From Chitinilyticum piscinae (GTDB lineage Bacteria; Pseudomonadota; Gammaproteobacteria; Burkholderiales; Chitinibacteraceae): DNA of 64,000 nucleotides. Below the pieces are notes generated by a model, which saw nothing but the letters and a program-made list of their open reading frames with translations, was not told the DNA's origin and did no database searches. The translations under genes were made by a program, and so were the position numbers. Positions 7,964 to 16,341 of the stretch are shown in pieces; the first letter of the stretch is position 1, and each line of letters opens with the position of its first letter. The DNA lies in assembly GCF_015223195.1 (NCBI RefSeq), contig NZ_JADFUA010000013.1, forward strand, positions 17,026 through 81,025. Direction: 5' to 3'.

Positions 7964-9142
7964 ATGCAGATCGCCATACCCACCGAGCGCAGCAGCGGCG
8001 AACGCCGTATCGCCGCGACACCGGACACGGTAAAGAAACTGCTGGCCAGCGGGCACACGGTTACCGTCGAGCGCGGTGCCGGGCGCTGGGCAGCCTTGCC
8101 CGATGAACACTTTGCGGCAGCTGGCGCCACATTGGCCGATGACTTTGCCACCACCGTTGCCAACGCTCAGCTGGTGCTGAAGGTCCGAGCCCCGGAAGCA
8201 GCCGAAATCGCCGCGCTGCCGGAAGGCTGCGCTGTGCTGGCGCACTTCGATGCATGGCGATATCCGCATTTCGCCCTGCTCAATGCCCGCCGCATCAGCG
8301 CCTATGCGCTGGAGCGCATCCCGCGCATTACCCGCGCCCAGTCGATGGACATTCTCTCGTCACAGGCAAATATTGCCGGCTACCGCGCCGTACTGCTGGC
8401 CACGCAGTACTACCCGCGCTTCATGCCCATGTTCATGACCGCAGCCGGGACCGTCAAACCCGCCAAGGTACTGATCCTTGGCGCCGGTGTTGCCGGCTTG
8501 CAGGCCATTGCCACCGCCAAGCGCCTGGGGGCAGTCGTCGAAGTCTTCGACGTGCGCCCCGCCACGCGCGAACAGGTCGAATCGCTGGGTGCCAAATTCA
8601 TCGAAGTCGAGCTGACTGCTGAAGAAAAAGCGTCGTTGGAAAATCTGGGCGGCTATGCGCGCGAGATGTCGGCCGATTATCAGGCTCGCCAGAGCACGCT
8701 GATCGCCAAACACGCCACGCAGGCCGATATCGTCATCAGCACCGCGCAGATTCCGGGCAAGGCAGCGCCAGTGCTGATTACCACCGATACCGTTGCCGCC
8801 ATGAAAGCCGGCAGCGTCATCATCGATCTGGCGGTCGATACCGGCGGCAACTGCCCGCTGTCCCGCGCAGACGAAGTCATCACCAGCGAGAACGGCGTGA
8901 TCATTGTCGGCCACGGCAATCTGCCGGCGCTGGTTGCAGCGGATGCTTCGGCGATGTACGCGCGCAACCTGCTGACCTTCATGGGGCTGCTGGCCGATAA
9001 AGAGGGCTGCTACGCACCAAAGCTGGATGATGAAATCATCGTCGCCACCCGCATCTGTGCCGACGGCCAGACTCTGGCCAGCGACCTGCTGGCACAAGCA
9101 GCACCGACGAGCCAGCCCGAACTGGCCGACGCGACCGCCTGA
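7964..9142 (+). CDS. pntAa: NAD(P)+ transhydrogenase alpha subunit, soluble part (PntAa)
   Basis: A 392-aa domain-I subunit of the proton-translocating transhydrogenase. It binds NAD(H) and passes hydride to NADP in PntB. It begins [20 protein letters not shown], and the AlaDH/PNT C-terminal domain has the Rossmann motif [20 protein letters not shown] (about 168-187). Further family blocks include [17 protein letters not shown] and [11 protein letters not shown]. It lacks the membrane helices that E. coli PntA carries; these are encoded by the next gene, as in the Rhodospirillum-type split enzyme. The ATG at 7964 (AGGA upstream) matches the family start; in-frame codons upstream give non-homologous residues. 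Confidence 0.95.
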   Translation: MQIAIPTERSSGERRIAATPDTVKKLLASGHTVTVERGAGRWAALPDEHFAAAGATLADDFATTVANAQLVLKVRAPEAAEIAALPEGCAVLAHFDAWRYPHFALLNARRISAYALERIPRITRAQSMDILSSQANIAGYRAVLLATQYYPRFMPMFMTAAGTVKPAKVLILGAGVAGLQAIATAKRLGAVVEVFDVRPATREQVESLGAKFIEVELTAEEKASLENLGGYAREMSADYQARQSTLIAKHATQADIVISTAQIPGKAAPVLITTDTVAAMKAGSVIIDLAVDTGGNCPLSRADEVITSENGVIIVGHGNLPALVAADASAMYARNLLTFMGLLADKEGCYAPKLDDEIIVATRICADGQTLASDLLAQAAPTSQPELADATA

Positions 9143-9162
9143 AAACAATAAGGGAGAATTCC

Positions 9163-9510
9163 ATGTCCGCAACTGCTGTTGCTTCAGCGGTCAGCCAGGC
9201 CAGCCATGGCCTGAGCACCGACCCGTTTATCGGCCTGCTCACGATCTTCGTATTGGCCATCTTCGTCGGCTACCACGTCGTCTGGAACGTCACCCCGGCA
9301 CTGCATACGCCGCTGATGGCCGTCACCAACGCCATTTCCGGGATCATCGTGGTCGGCGCGATGCTGCAGGTGGTCGACATCCACGCCCAGCAGATCACGC
9401 TCACCAGCGTACTGGGGGCCATTGCGATTTTCCTCGCCAGCATCAACATCTTCGGCGGCTTCCTGGTGACCCAGCGCATGCTCGAAATGTTCAAGAAAAA
9501 GAACAAGTAA
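9163..9510 (+). CDS. pntAb: NAD(P)+ transhydrogenase alpha subunit, membrane part (PntAb)
   Basis: A 115-aa membrane protein corresponding to the C-terminal helices of E. coli PntA. Hydrophobic segments lie at about residues 20-42, 50-72 and 78-102, including [20 protein letters not shown] and the conserved [14 protein letters not shown] motif of the proton channel. It begins 20 bp after pntAa with AGGGAGA before the ATG and lies 10 bp before pntB, so the three genes form one operon. It acts with PntB in the inner membrane to couple proton entry to NADPH formation. Confidence 0.95.
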   Translation: MSATAVASAVSQASHGLSTDPFIGLLTIFVLAIFVGYHVVWNVTPALHTPLMAVTNAISGIIVVGAMLQVVDIHAQQITLTSVLGAIAIFLASINIFGGFLVTQRMLEMFKKKNK

Positions 9511-9520
9511 GGGGATGATC

Positions 9521-10888
9521 ATGCAAAACCTACTCGCCCTGCTCTATCTGGCTTCGGCCGTTCTGTTCATCCTGTCGCTAAGAGGCCTGTCCAGCCCGCT
9601 GACCGCAAGGCGCGGCAACCTCTACGGCATGACTGGCATGGCACTGGCCGTCATGACCACCTTCTTTGTCGCCGATTCGCCGGTCATCTGGCTGATTGTT
9701 GCCGCGATTGCCGCCGGTGCTGTCGTCGGTGCCTGGAAAGCTCGTACGGTGGCCATGACAGCCATGCCGGAACTCGTCGCCGCCATGCATTCGCTGGTCG
9801 GCCTCTCGGCCGTGCTGATTGCGGTCGCAGCCGTCTATCACGCGGGTGTCAGCCATAGCGGTGTGCAGAAGATCGAGCTCTTCATCGGTGCCTTCATCGG
9901 CGCCATCACCTTCACCGCCTCGGTCATTGCCTACGGCAAGCTCTCGGGCAAGTTCGGCGCACGTGCCATCAACTTCAAGGGCCAGCATCTGCTGAATCTG
10001 CTGCTCGCACTCACCATGCTGGGCTTCGGGATGGCGTATTTCTTTACCGATAGCCAGGCCGCCTTCCTGATGATGGTTGCCATTGCCCTTGCGCTGGGCG
10101 TGACACTGATCATCCCGATCGGCGGTGCGGACATGCCGGTCGTGGTATCGATGCTCAACTCCTACTCCGGCTGGGCAGCTGCCGGCATCGGCTTCACGCT
10201 GGAAAATCCGGTACTGATCATTGCCGGCGCCTGCGTCGGCGCATCGGGGGCCATCCTGTCCTACATCATGTGCAAGGCGATGAACCGCTCGATCGTCTCC
10301 GTGCTGCTGGGGGGCTTCGGCGCCGAAGCGGCCACGGCAGGCCCGGCCGGCAGCGCGCAAAAGAACTACCGCTCGGGCTCGGCGGATGATGCGGCCTTCC
10401 TGATGGAAAACGCCGAGAAGGTCATCATCATTCCAGGCTACGGCCTGGCCGTATCGCGCGCGCAACACGCCCTACAGGAGCTGACCGATCTGCTGACCGA
10501 GCGTGGCGTGGATGTGCGCTACGCAATTCACCCGGTTGCCGGCCGCATGCCGGGGCATATGAACGTCCTGCTGGCTGAAGCCGAAGTGCCCTACGACAAG
10601 GTGTTCGAAATGGAGGAAATCAACAGTGAATTCGGCACCGCCGACGTCGCGCTGGTGATCGGCGCCAACGACGTGGTCAACCCTGCCGCGAAGAACGACC
10701 CAGCCAGCCCGATCTACGGCATGCCGATCCTGGATGCCTACAAGGCACGCACGGTGATGGTGGTGAAACGCTCGATGAACGCCGGTTACGCCGGTCTCGA
10801 TAACGATCTGTTCTACATGGATCGCACGATGATGGTCTTTGGCGATGCCAAGAAAGTGGTCGAGGAAATGCTGCAGGCCGTGCACTGA
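9521..10888 (+). CDS. pntB: NAD(P)+ transhydrogenase beta subunit PntB
   Basis: A 455-aa subunit with about nine transmembrane helices (residues 1-260) and a cytosolic NADP(H)-binding domain III (about 285-455). Domain III shows the family sequences IIPGYGLAVSRAQHALQEL, the HPVAGRMPGHMNVLLAEA segment and GANDVVNPAA. It completes the proton-pumping transhydrogenase that makes NADPH from NADH at the expense of proton motive force. I prefer ATG 9521, with AAGGGG seven bases upstream; an ATG at 9515 is directly on that site. A clear terminator follows at 10911. Confidence 0.97.
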   Translation: MQNLLALLYLASAVLFILSLRGLSSPLTARRGNLYGMTGMALAVMTTFFVADSPVIWLIVAAIAAGAVVGAWKARTVAMTAMPELVAAMHSLVGLSAVLIAVAAVYHAGVSHSGVQKIELFIGAFIGAITFTASVIAYGKLSGKFGARAINFKGQHLLNLLLALTMLGFGMAYFFTDSQAAFLMMVAIALALGVTLIIPIGGADMPVVVSMLNSYSGWAAAGIGFTLENPVLIIAGACVGASGAILSYIMCKAMNRSIVSVLLGGFGAEAATAGPAGSAQKNYRSGSADDAAFLMENAEKVIIIPGYGLAVSRAQHALQELTDLLTERGVDVRYAIHPVAGRMPGHMNVLLAEAEVPYDKVFEMEEINSEFGTADVALVIGANDVVNPAAKNDPASPIYGMPILDAYKARTVMVVKRSMNAGYAGLDNDLFYMDRTMMVFGDAKKVVEEMLQAVH

Positions 10889-10910
10889 TTGCACCGCACC
10901 GCGCAACAAG

Positions 10911-10937
10911 AAACAGCCGCCCACGGGCGGCTGTTTT
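10911..10937 (+). terminator. Rho-independent terminator after pntB
   Basis: Stem AAACAGCCGCC / GGCGGCTGTTT around a CACG loop ends in TTTT. It lies 22 bp after the pntB stop and, being A/T-symmetric, could also stop minus-strand transcription coming from the small ORF and DUF1622 side. Confidence 0.8.
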
Positions 10938-10952
10938 GCATTCCTGCCCGGC

Positions 10953-11030
10953 TTAGTCGGGACGATCGCCCAGCAGGGACAGCATGAATGCGGTCACCTG
11001 CTCCAGAATTACCAGCGCCATATCCAGCAT
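10953..11030 (-). CDS. Candidate 25-aa hydrophobic small protein
   Basis: A minus-strand ATG at 11030 is preceded by a good GAGGAG ribosome binding site (seven bases spacing). It opens a 25-codon frame, MLDMALVILEQVTAFMLSLL then GDRPD, ending TAA just before the pntB terminator hairpin. The peptide is an amphipathic/hydrophobic helix with a charged tail, a common profile for membrane-associated small proteins. A TACAAT-like -10 sits about 50 bp upstream. The gap between pntB and DUF1622 is otherwise empty. I recognise no homologue; coding status is unproven. Confidence 0.35.
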   Translation of the reverse strand: MLDMALVILEQVTAFMLSLLGDRPD

Positions 11031-11132
11031 CGCCAACTCCTCAGTGCAGTTCCGCTACACGACCCCGGCATACCAAACATTGTATACGGCGCCAAACATT
11101 GAAAAATTTAGCCTTGGAGCACATACCCTTGC

Positions 11133-11489
11133 TCAATCATGCCCGCCACCACGCGATTGCTGCCAAGGCCAGCGGCCACTGACTTCCAGCTCCAGTGAAA
11201 AGCTGAGGAAAGTCCGGATCACCACGATTACCGCCAGCACCGCCAGATTGTGCAGATTCGGCTCGATGGCCACGGTACCAATGATGTCGGCAATCACCAG
11301 CAACTCCAGACCCAGCAGAATTGCCCGCCCCAGATCGGCACGCAGACCATGGTATGCCTCGTGAAAACTTGAATTTCTTAGCCTCCAGGCAAATACCCCC
11401 GCCGCCAGCGCGGCGCCCAGCAGCAGTACGGCCACTCCGGCCAGCTCCACCGCATGCGCGGCCCATTCAATGATGCCTTCCCCTGCCAT
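11133..11489 (-). CDS. DUF1622 family inner-membrane protein
   Basis: A 118-aa protein with three predicted membrane helices (about residues 8-32, 52-72 and 78-98). It carries the DUF1622 hallmark LGRAILLGLELLVIADIIGTVA and the conserved tail VIRTFLSFSLELEVSGRWPW. Function is unknown for the family. It is transcribed alone on the minus strand, between the typA terminator and the small ORF at 10953. Length is typical. Nothing in the neighbourhood (translation GTPase, transhydrogenase) points to a specific role. Confidence 0.85.
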   Translation of the reverse strand: MAGEGIIEWAAHAVELAGVAVLLLGAALAAGVFAWRLRNSSFHEAYHGLRADLGRAILLGLELLVIADIIGTVAIEPNLHNLAVLAVIVVIRTFLSFSLELEVSGRWPWQQSRGGGHD

Positions 11490-11572
11490 GATGACGCACT
11501 CCGTTCATGCTCTTGTCTTCATCATGGCTCACGCCAGTAAATTCCGCCCTGAGCAGCCCTGCTCGAGACAAG

Positions 11573-11599
11573 AAAAAACCGCCCCGAGGGGCGGTTTTT
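11573..11599 (-). terminator. Rho-independent terminator after typA
   Basis: An AAAAACCGCCCC / GGGGCGGTTTTT stem with a very short loop ends in a T-run on the minus strand, 18 bp past the typA stop. The symmetric A/T flanks could make it work in both directions. Confidence 0.8.
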
Positions 11600-11616
11600 G
11601 CTGAATCCCGAAGGGA

Positions 11617-13431
11617 TCAGGCTTCGGCCTTGGCGGCACGGCGACGCTCGTGTTCCTGCAGGTGACGCTTGCGGATGCGGATGGTCTTCGGAGTGATTTC
11701 CACCAGTTCATCGTCGTCGATGAATTCGACGGCAGATTCCAGCGTCAGCTTGATCGGCGTGGTCAGGCGCACCGCTTCATCGGTGCCGGACGCACGCACG
11801 TTGGTCAGCTTCTTGCCCTTGATCGGATTCACCACCAGATCGTTATCGCGGCTATGGATACCGATGATCATGCCTTCGTACAGCTTGTCGCCCGGGTGCA
11901 CGAACATGCGGCCGCGATCTTCGAGGTTCCACAGGGCGTAGGCCACGGCTTCGCCGTTTTCCTGCGAGATCATCACGCCGTTGTGACGGCCGGGCATGTC
12001 CGGCTTGACCGGGGCATAGTCGTCAAACACGTGGCTCATCAGGCCGGTACCACGGGTCATGGTCATGAAGTCGGACTGGAAGCCGATCAGGCCACGCGCC
12101 GGAATGTGGTATTCCAGACGGGTGCGGCCCTGGCCGTCCGATTCCATATTGGTCAGCTCGCCACGACGGCGGCCGATTTCTTCCATTACCGCGCCCTGGT
12201 GGCTGTCTTCCAGGTCGATGGTCAGGTTTTCGTACGGCTCGCACTTCTGGCCATCGATTTCCTTGAATACGACGCGCGGCTTGGCCACAGCCAGCTCGAA
12301 ACCTTCGCGACGCATGTTTTCCAGCAGAATGGTCAGGTGCAGTTCGCCACGGCCGGACACACGGAACACGTCGGTGTCATCGGTATCTTCCACACGCAGC
12401 GCCACATTGGTCAGCAATTCCTTGGTCAGGCGATCGCGGATCTGGCGGCTGGTGACGAACTTGCCCTCGGTGCCGGCCAGCGGCGAGGAGTTCACCATGA
12501 AATCCATGGTCAGCGTCGGTTCGTCAACAGTCAGCATCGGCAGACCGACCGGCTGTTCCTTGTCACAGATGGTCACGCCGATGCCGATGTCTTCGATACC
12601 GGAGATGATGATGATGTCGCCGGCTTCGGCTTCCTGCACTTCAACGCGATCCAGACCCTGGAAACCCAGCACCTGGTTGATGCGACCGGTGGCAACCTGG
12701 TCGTCGTGGTTCATCACCACCACTTGCTGACCCGGCTTGATGCGGCCGTTCAGCACGCGGCCCACGCCCAGGCGGCCGGTGTAGGTGGAGTAATCCAGTG
12801 CGGCAATCTGCAGCTGCAGCGGCGCGTCGGCCGAGCCCGGCGGGGTCGGAACATGGGCAAGCACGGTTTCGAACAGTGCGCGCATGTTGTCGGACTCTTC
12901 GGCCAGATCGAGCTTGGCAAAGCCGTTCAGGCCGGAGGCATAGATGATCGGGAAGTCGAGCTGCTCGTCAGTCGCGCCCAGCTTGTCGAACAGGTCAAAG
13001 GTCTGGTCAACCACCCAGTCCGGACGTGCGCCCGGACGGTCAACCTTGTTGATCACCACGATCGGGCGCAGGCCCAGAGCCAGCGCCTTCTTGGTCACGA
13101 AACGGGTTTGCGGCATCGGGCCTTCCACGGCATCAACCAGCAGCAGTACGCCGTCAACCATGCCCAGCACGCGCTCGACTTCACCGCCGAAATCCGCGTG
13201 CCCCGGGGTATCAACGATGTTGATGTGGGTGCCTTCAAAGTCGATGGCGGTGTTTTTCGCCAGAATCGTGATGCCGCGCTCTTTTTCGAGATCGTTGCTG
13301 TCCATCACGCGCTCATCAACCTGCTGGTTGTCGCGGAAGGTGCCGGACTGGCGCAGCAGCTGGTCTACAAGAGTGGTTTTGCCGTGGTCAACGTGGGCAA
13401 TGATGGCAATGTTGCGGAGTGCGCGTGACAT
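11617..13431 (-). CDS. typA: Ribosome-associated GTPase TypA/BipA
   Basis: A 604-aa translational GTPase of the EF-G superfamily that binds the 70S ribosome and helps ribosome assembly and stress adaptation, notably in the cold. The N-terminal GTPase has G1 [16 protein letters not shown]3 [16 protein letters not shown] and G4 [12 protein letters not shown]. These are followed by the EF-Tu domain 2, EF-G III/V-like domains and the BipA-specific C-terminal domain ending in a basic tail. Length equals the family norm (about 605). It has its own terminator, and the next gene upstream (Nudix) is 176 bp away. Confidence 0.98.
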   Translation of the reverse strand: MSRALRNIAIIAHVDHGKTTLVDQLLRQSGTFRDNQQVDERVMDSNDLEKERGITILAKNTAIDFEGTHINIVDTPGHADFGGEVERVLGMVDGVLLLVDAVEGPMPQTRFVTKKALALGLRPIVVINKVDRPGARPDWVVDQTFDLFDKLGATDEQLDFPIIYASGLNGFAKLDLAEESDNMRALFETVLAHVPTPPGSADAPLQLQIAALDYSTYTGRLGVGRVLNGRIKPGQQVVVMNHDDQVATGRINQVLGFQGLDRVEVQEAEAGDIIIISGIEDIGIGVTICDKEQPVGLPMLTVDEPTLTMDFMVNSSPLAGTEGKFVTSRQIRDRLTKELLTNVALRVEDTDDTDVFRVSGRGELHLTILLENMRREGFELAVAKPRVVFKEIDGQKCEPYENLTIDLEDSHQGAVMEEIGRRRGELTNMESDGQGRTRLEYHIPARGLIGFQSDFMTMTRGTGLMSHVFDDYAPVKPDMPGRHNGVMISQENGEAVAYALWNLEDRGRMFVHPGDKLYEGMIIGIHSRDNDLVVNPIKGKKLTNVRASGTDEAVRLTTPIKLTLESAVEFIDDDELVEITPKTIRIRKRHLQEHERRRAAKAEA

Positions 13432-13607
13432 GGGATCTCGAAAGGTGATTCAGAATAAGCGCGGGATTCTACCACGCATTCAATGCCTTGCCGTGACAAT
13501 GCGTATCCGCACATCACCGCGCCCGGACGGACGGGCAACACAAGGCATTCTTTTCATTACTGTTTTCAGCCCCCCCTTCAATACCACCCCCTTTCCAGCT
13601 GAAACGA

Positions 13608-14246
13608 CTAGGGCTTTTGCTGCAGCGACTGATCCGGCAACACCACCTCTTCCCGCCCCAGCAGCACCGCCAGCTGCACCAGCATCCCCGCCGTTGCCCC
13701 CCACACTGTACGGCCCGCGCATTCGATAAACAGGCTCTGGCCCGTCCGGCCGTTACGCTCGATCCGCCGCCACTCGTAGCGGCCAGTATCGAGCAACTCC
13801 AGCAGCGGCAATTCGAAGACCTCCGCGACCTCGTCGGGGCAGGCCCTCGCCCGGTACTGGGGATCGAGCAGCGCCAGCACCGGGGTGACATTGAATTGGG
13901 TGATGGTGATGTAAGGGGGCAAAAGCCCCAGCGGACGCACCAGCGCGGCATCCAGCCCGACCTCCTCCTCGGCTTCACGCAGTGCGGTGGCGATGGCATC
14001 GGCGTCCGTGGCATCAACGGCGCCGCCGGGAAAGGCAATCTGGCCCGGATGCTTGGGCAGATGCTCGGCCCGGCGCGTCAGCAGCAGCATGGGCTCGGTC
14101 CGCGGCACGATGCCGACCAGCACGGCCGCCTGCCGGGTGGCGTGGCGCTGCTGCCAGTCGCCGCGCACACTGCGCGGGCCATGCTGCAGCCCATGGCGCA
14201 ACCAGGTTTCCAGCACATCGGCGGTATAGAGCTCGGCTTCGGACAC
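13608..14246 (-). CDS. Nudix hydrolase, coenzyme A pyrophosphatase (NudL-like)
   Basis: A 212-aa Nudix protein of the CoA diphosphatase type. The Nudix box spans [20 protein letters not shown] and EEVGL, with the REAEEEVG metal-binding core at about residues 90-97. The [13 protein letters not shown] segment before it is typical for NudL/PCD1-like enzymes that cleave CoA to phosphopantetheine and 3',5'-ADP. The C-terminal part supplies the substrate pocket ([17 protein letters not shown]). I placed the start at GTG 14246, with GGAG nine bases upstream; an in-frame TTG at 14264 is the alternative. It lies divergently from the gcv operon. Confidence 0.88.
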   Translation of the reverse strand: MSEAELYTADVLETWLRHGLQHGPRSVRGDWQQRHATRQAAVLVGIVPRTEPMLLLTRRAEHLPKHPGQIAFPGGAVDATDADAIATALREAEEEVGLDAALVRPLGLLPPYITITQFNVTPVLALLDPQYRARACPDEVAEVFELPLLELLDTGRYEWRRIERNGRTGQSLFIECAGRTVWGATAGMLVQLAVLLGREEVVLPDQSLQQKP

Positions 14247-14379
14247 GACAGGGGACTCCGGCAAAGGCAGCGGTGTTCCAGTCTAGCGCATGCCGGAAGC
14301 GGCCGGGGCATCACCGCAGGGCGGGCTGAATCGATTTGGCGCTTGCCTGCCGCCGCGCCCTTCACGATAATCCGCGCTG

Positions 14380-14560
14380 GATGCAGGAGAGCGTGCTGAC
14401 AGCAGCACCACCGAAGGCGCAACGTCACCCGGAATCGCTCAGGTAAACGGACTGTATCCGGCACAAACACTCTGGAGAGAGACGCAGCATGCTGCGTCCG
14501 CCGAAGGGGCTAACGGCAGCGATGCCGGAAAATCTCAGGCCGTGAGACAGGGGGGTGAGG
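14380..14560 (+). promoter_or_regulatory. Tandem glycine riboswitch upstream of gcvT
   Basis: Two successive aptamers show the glycine-riboswitch landmarks. The first (about 14384-14463) has GCAGGAGAGCGT, CACCGAAGGCGCAA and GGAATCGCTCAGGTAAACGGACTG in order. The second (about 14468-14560) has CTCTGGAGAGAGAC, GCCGAAGGGGCTAA and GAAAATCTCAGGC...GAGACAG. A short linker joins them, as in cooperative tandem glycine riboswitches. The element ends about 50 nt before gcvT and should switch the gcv operon on when glycine is abundant. Confidence 0.92.
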
Positions 14561-14609
14561 ACATGGACGCGACAAGTCCATGCAATGCACAACCACCCCT
14601 GGATGATTC

Positions 14610-15701
14610 ATGAGCACTCAAACTACTCCGCTCAACGCCACCCACCGCGAATCCGGCGCCAAGATGGTCGATTTCGCCGGCTGGGACATGCCGATCCATT
14701 ACGGCTCGCAGCTGAAAGAACACGAAACCGTCCGCGCGGATGCCGGCATGTTCGACGTGTCACACATGACCGTGATCGACGTGGCCGGCGAAGACGCCAC
14801 GGCCTACCTGCAAAAACTGATCGCCAATGACGTGGCGCGCCTGGGCTTTGACGGCAAGGCACTCTATTCCGGCATGCTCAACGAAGCCGGCGGCGTGATT
14901 GATGATCTGATCGTGTATCGCGTCGATACCTGGGGCTACCGCGTGGTGGTCAATGCGGCCACCCGCGACAAGGATCTGGCCTGGATGCAGCAGGTGGCCA
15001 GCAGCTTCAAGGTCGAACTGCAGGAACGCGCCGAACTCGCCATGATCGCCGTGCAAGGCCCCAACTCCATCGCCAAGGCCTGCAAGGTGATTCACGAAGA
15101 ATGGGAAAGCACCGTCAAGGCGCTCAAACCTTTCCAGGGTATTGCCCTGCAAGGCGGCTGGTTCATCGCCCGCACCGGCTACACGGGCGAAGACGGCCTG
15201 GAAATCATGCTGCCGGCCGATGAAGCCGCGCTGTTCTGGAAAGCACTGGCCCACGCCGGCATCGCCCCGATTGGGCTGGCCGCGCGCGACACCCTGCGGC
15301 TCGAAGCCGGCATGAACCTGTACGGCCACGACATGAATGAGAGCATTTCGCCACTGTCGGCCGGCATGGGCTGGACCATCGCCTGGGAACCTGCCGATCG
15401 CGACTTCATCGGCCGCAAGGCGCTGGAAGCACAGAAAGCCGCCGGCGTGGCGCAGGTTCAGGTCGGCCTTGTGTTCGAGGGCAAGGGCGTGCTGCGCGAA
15501 GGCATGCGCGTCGTGACCGAGAACGGCGACGGCGTGATCACCAGCGGCACTTTCTCGCCGACGCTCAAACAATCCATCGCCATTGCCCGCATTCCGGCAG
15601 GCAGCAGCGGCCAGGTGTCGGTCGACGTGCGCGGCAAGCTGGAGCCGGCGCGCATCGTCAAGATGCCCTTCGTGCGTAACGGCAAGGCCGTCTTTGCCTG
15701 A
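14610..15701 (+). CDS. gcvT: Glycine cleavage T protein (aminomethyltransferase)
   Basis: A 363-aa T protein. It takes the aminomethyl group from lipoyl-GcvH and transfers the C1 unit to tetrahydrofolate, releasing ammonia. Family blocks are [19 protein letters not shown] and [16 protein letters not shown] near the N-terminus. [12 protein letters not shown] and [18 protein letters not shown] follow, the latter containing the folate-site Asp. The C-terminal barrel has FIGRKALE. The gene is first in gcvT-gcvH-gcvP and sits behind the tandem glycine riboswitch. Length matches the family (about 364). The ribosome binding site is weak (GGATGA). Confidence 0.98.
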   Translation: MSTQTTPLNATHRESGAKMVDFAGWDMPIHYGSQLKEHETVRADAGMFDVSHMTVIDVAGEDATAYLQKLIANDVARLGFDGKALYSGMLNEAGGVIDDLIVYRVDTWGYRVVVNAATRDKDLAWMQQVASSFKVELQERAELAMIAVQGPNSIAKACKVIHEEWESTVKALKPFQGIALQGGWFIARTGYTGEDGLEIMLPADEAALFWKALAHAGIAPIGLAARDTLRLEAGMNLYGHDMNESISPLSAGMGWTIAWEPADRDFIGRKALEAQKAAGVAQVQVGLVFEGKGVLREGMRVVTENGDGVITSGTFSPTLKQSIAIARIPAGSSGQVSVDVRGKLEPARIVKMPFVRNGKAVFA

Positions 15702-15725
15702 TACAGATGACCTGACGCAGTTCAC

Positions 15726-15751
15726 GCCTGCATGGGTATCACCATGCAGGC
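15726..15751 (+). repeat. Hairpin in gcvT-gcvH spacer, GGGTAT type
   Basis: A GCCTGCATGG / CCATGCAGGC inverted repeat (10-bp arms) surrounds GTATCA, so a GGGTATC core sits at the tip. The same spacer has GTAATACC and GCAATACC further on (15755-15781). It is related to the other GGGTAT/ATACCC hairpins of this window and may act as a processing or stability element between gcvT and gcvH. Confidence 0.6.
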
Positions 15752-15805
15752 CTGTAATACCAGAACCTACAAAGCAATACCATTCAACCTATCCAAGGAA
15801 AGATC

Positions 15806-16192
15806 ATGAGCAAGGCACCTGCTGAACTGAAATACGTCGAAACCCACGAATGGCTGCGTCTGGAAGCCGATGGCTCCGTCACCATCGGCATTACCGACCA
15901 CGCACAGGAGCTGCTGGGTGATGTCGTTTACGTCGAGCTGCCGGCAGTGGGCAGCGTACTGGCCAAGGACGCGCAAGCCGGCGTGGTCGAGTCGGTCAAG
16001 GCCGCCAGCGACGTGTACGCACCGATCGCCGGTGAAGTCGTGGCGATCAACGACGAACTGGTCGGCGCGCCGGAAACCGTCAATGCCGATCCGTATGGCG
16101 CGGCCTGGTTCTTCCGCATCAAGCCGGCCGATGCCTCGGTGCTCGACGGCCTGATGAGCGCCGACGACTACCTCGGCCAGATCGGCGCCTGA
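15806..16192 (+). CDS. gcvH: Glycine cleavage H protein (lipoyl carrier)
   Basis: A 128-aa lipoyl carrier that shuttles the aminomethyl group between GcvP, GcvT and lipoamide dehydrogenase. It begins with the family pattern [25 protein letters not shown]. The lipoylated lysine lies in [20 protein letters not shown] at about residue 64. The C-terminal [12 protein letters not shown] is also typical. AAGGAAAG precedes the ATG. It lies in the glycine operon 104 bp after gcvT, with a hairpin in the spacer. Confidence 0.98.
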   Translation: MSKAPAELKYVETHEWLRLEADGSVTIGITDHAQELLGDVVYVELPAVGSVLAKDAQAGVVESVKAASDVYAPIAGEVVAINDELVGAPETVNADPYGAAWFFRIKPADASVLDGLMSADDYLGQIGA

Positions 16193-16234
16193 TCATCGCC
16201 TGACTGCGCACCGTCAGCACCCGCAGACACACAA

Positions 16235-16281
16235 GGTATTGCCTTGCAGCCATTCAATAACAAAGGCCGCAGGGCAATACC
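16235..16281 (+). repeat. Dispersed palindromic element, copy A
   Basis: Arms GGTATTGCCTTGCAGCC (16235-16251) and GGCCGCAGGGCAATACC (16265-16281) pair over 17 bp with only two G-U-type differences around a 13-nt loop. A near-identical element occurs at 26614-26662, and a degraded one at 39274-39320 has the same loop length. It sits in the gcvH-gcvP spacer. Confidence 0.85.
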
Positions 16282-16341
16282 CATACGATAACCACTGCGC
16301 GGTGCGGTGCGCGCCTGCCTCACGGATACAGAGATACACGC

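Noticed and set aside
11650..13428. Long plus-strand open frame opposite typA (592 codons)
   Set aside because: His/Gln/Val-rich shadow translation of a high-GC gene with no family pattern; typA on the other strand is certain.
13482..13550. Inverted repeat AATGCCTTG ... CAAGGCATT upstream of typA as a regulator site
   Set aside because: Nine-base arms 51 bp apart can arise by chance, and no regulator is suggested by context.
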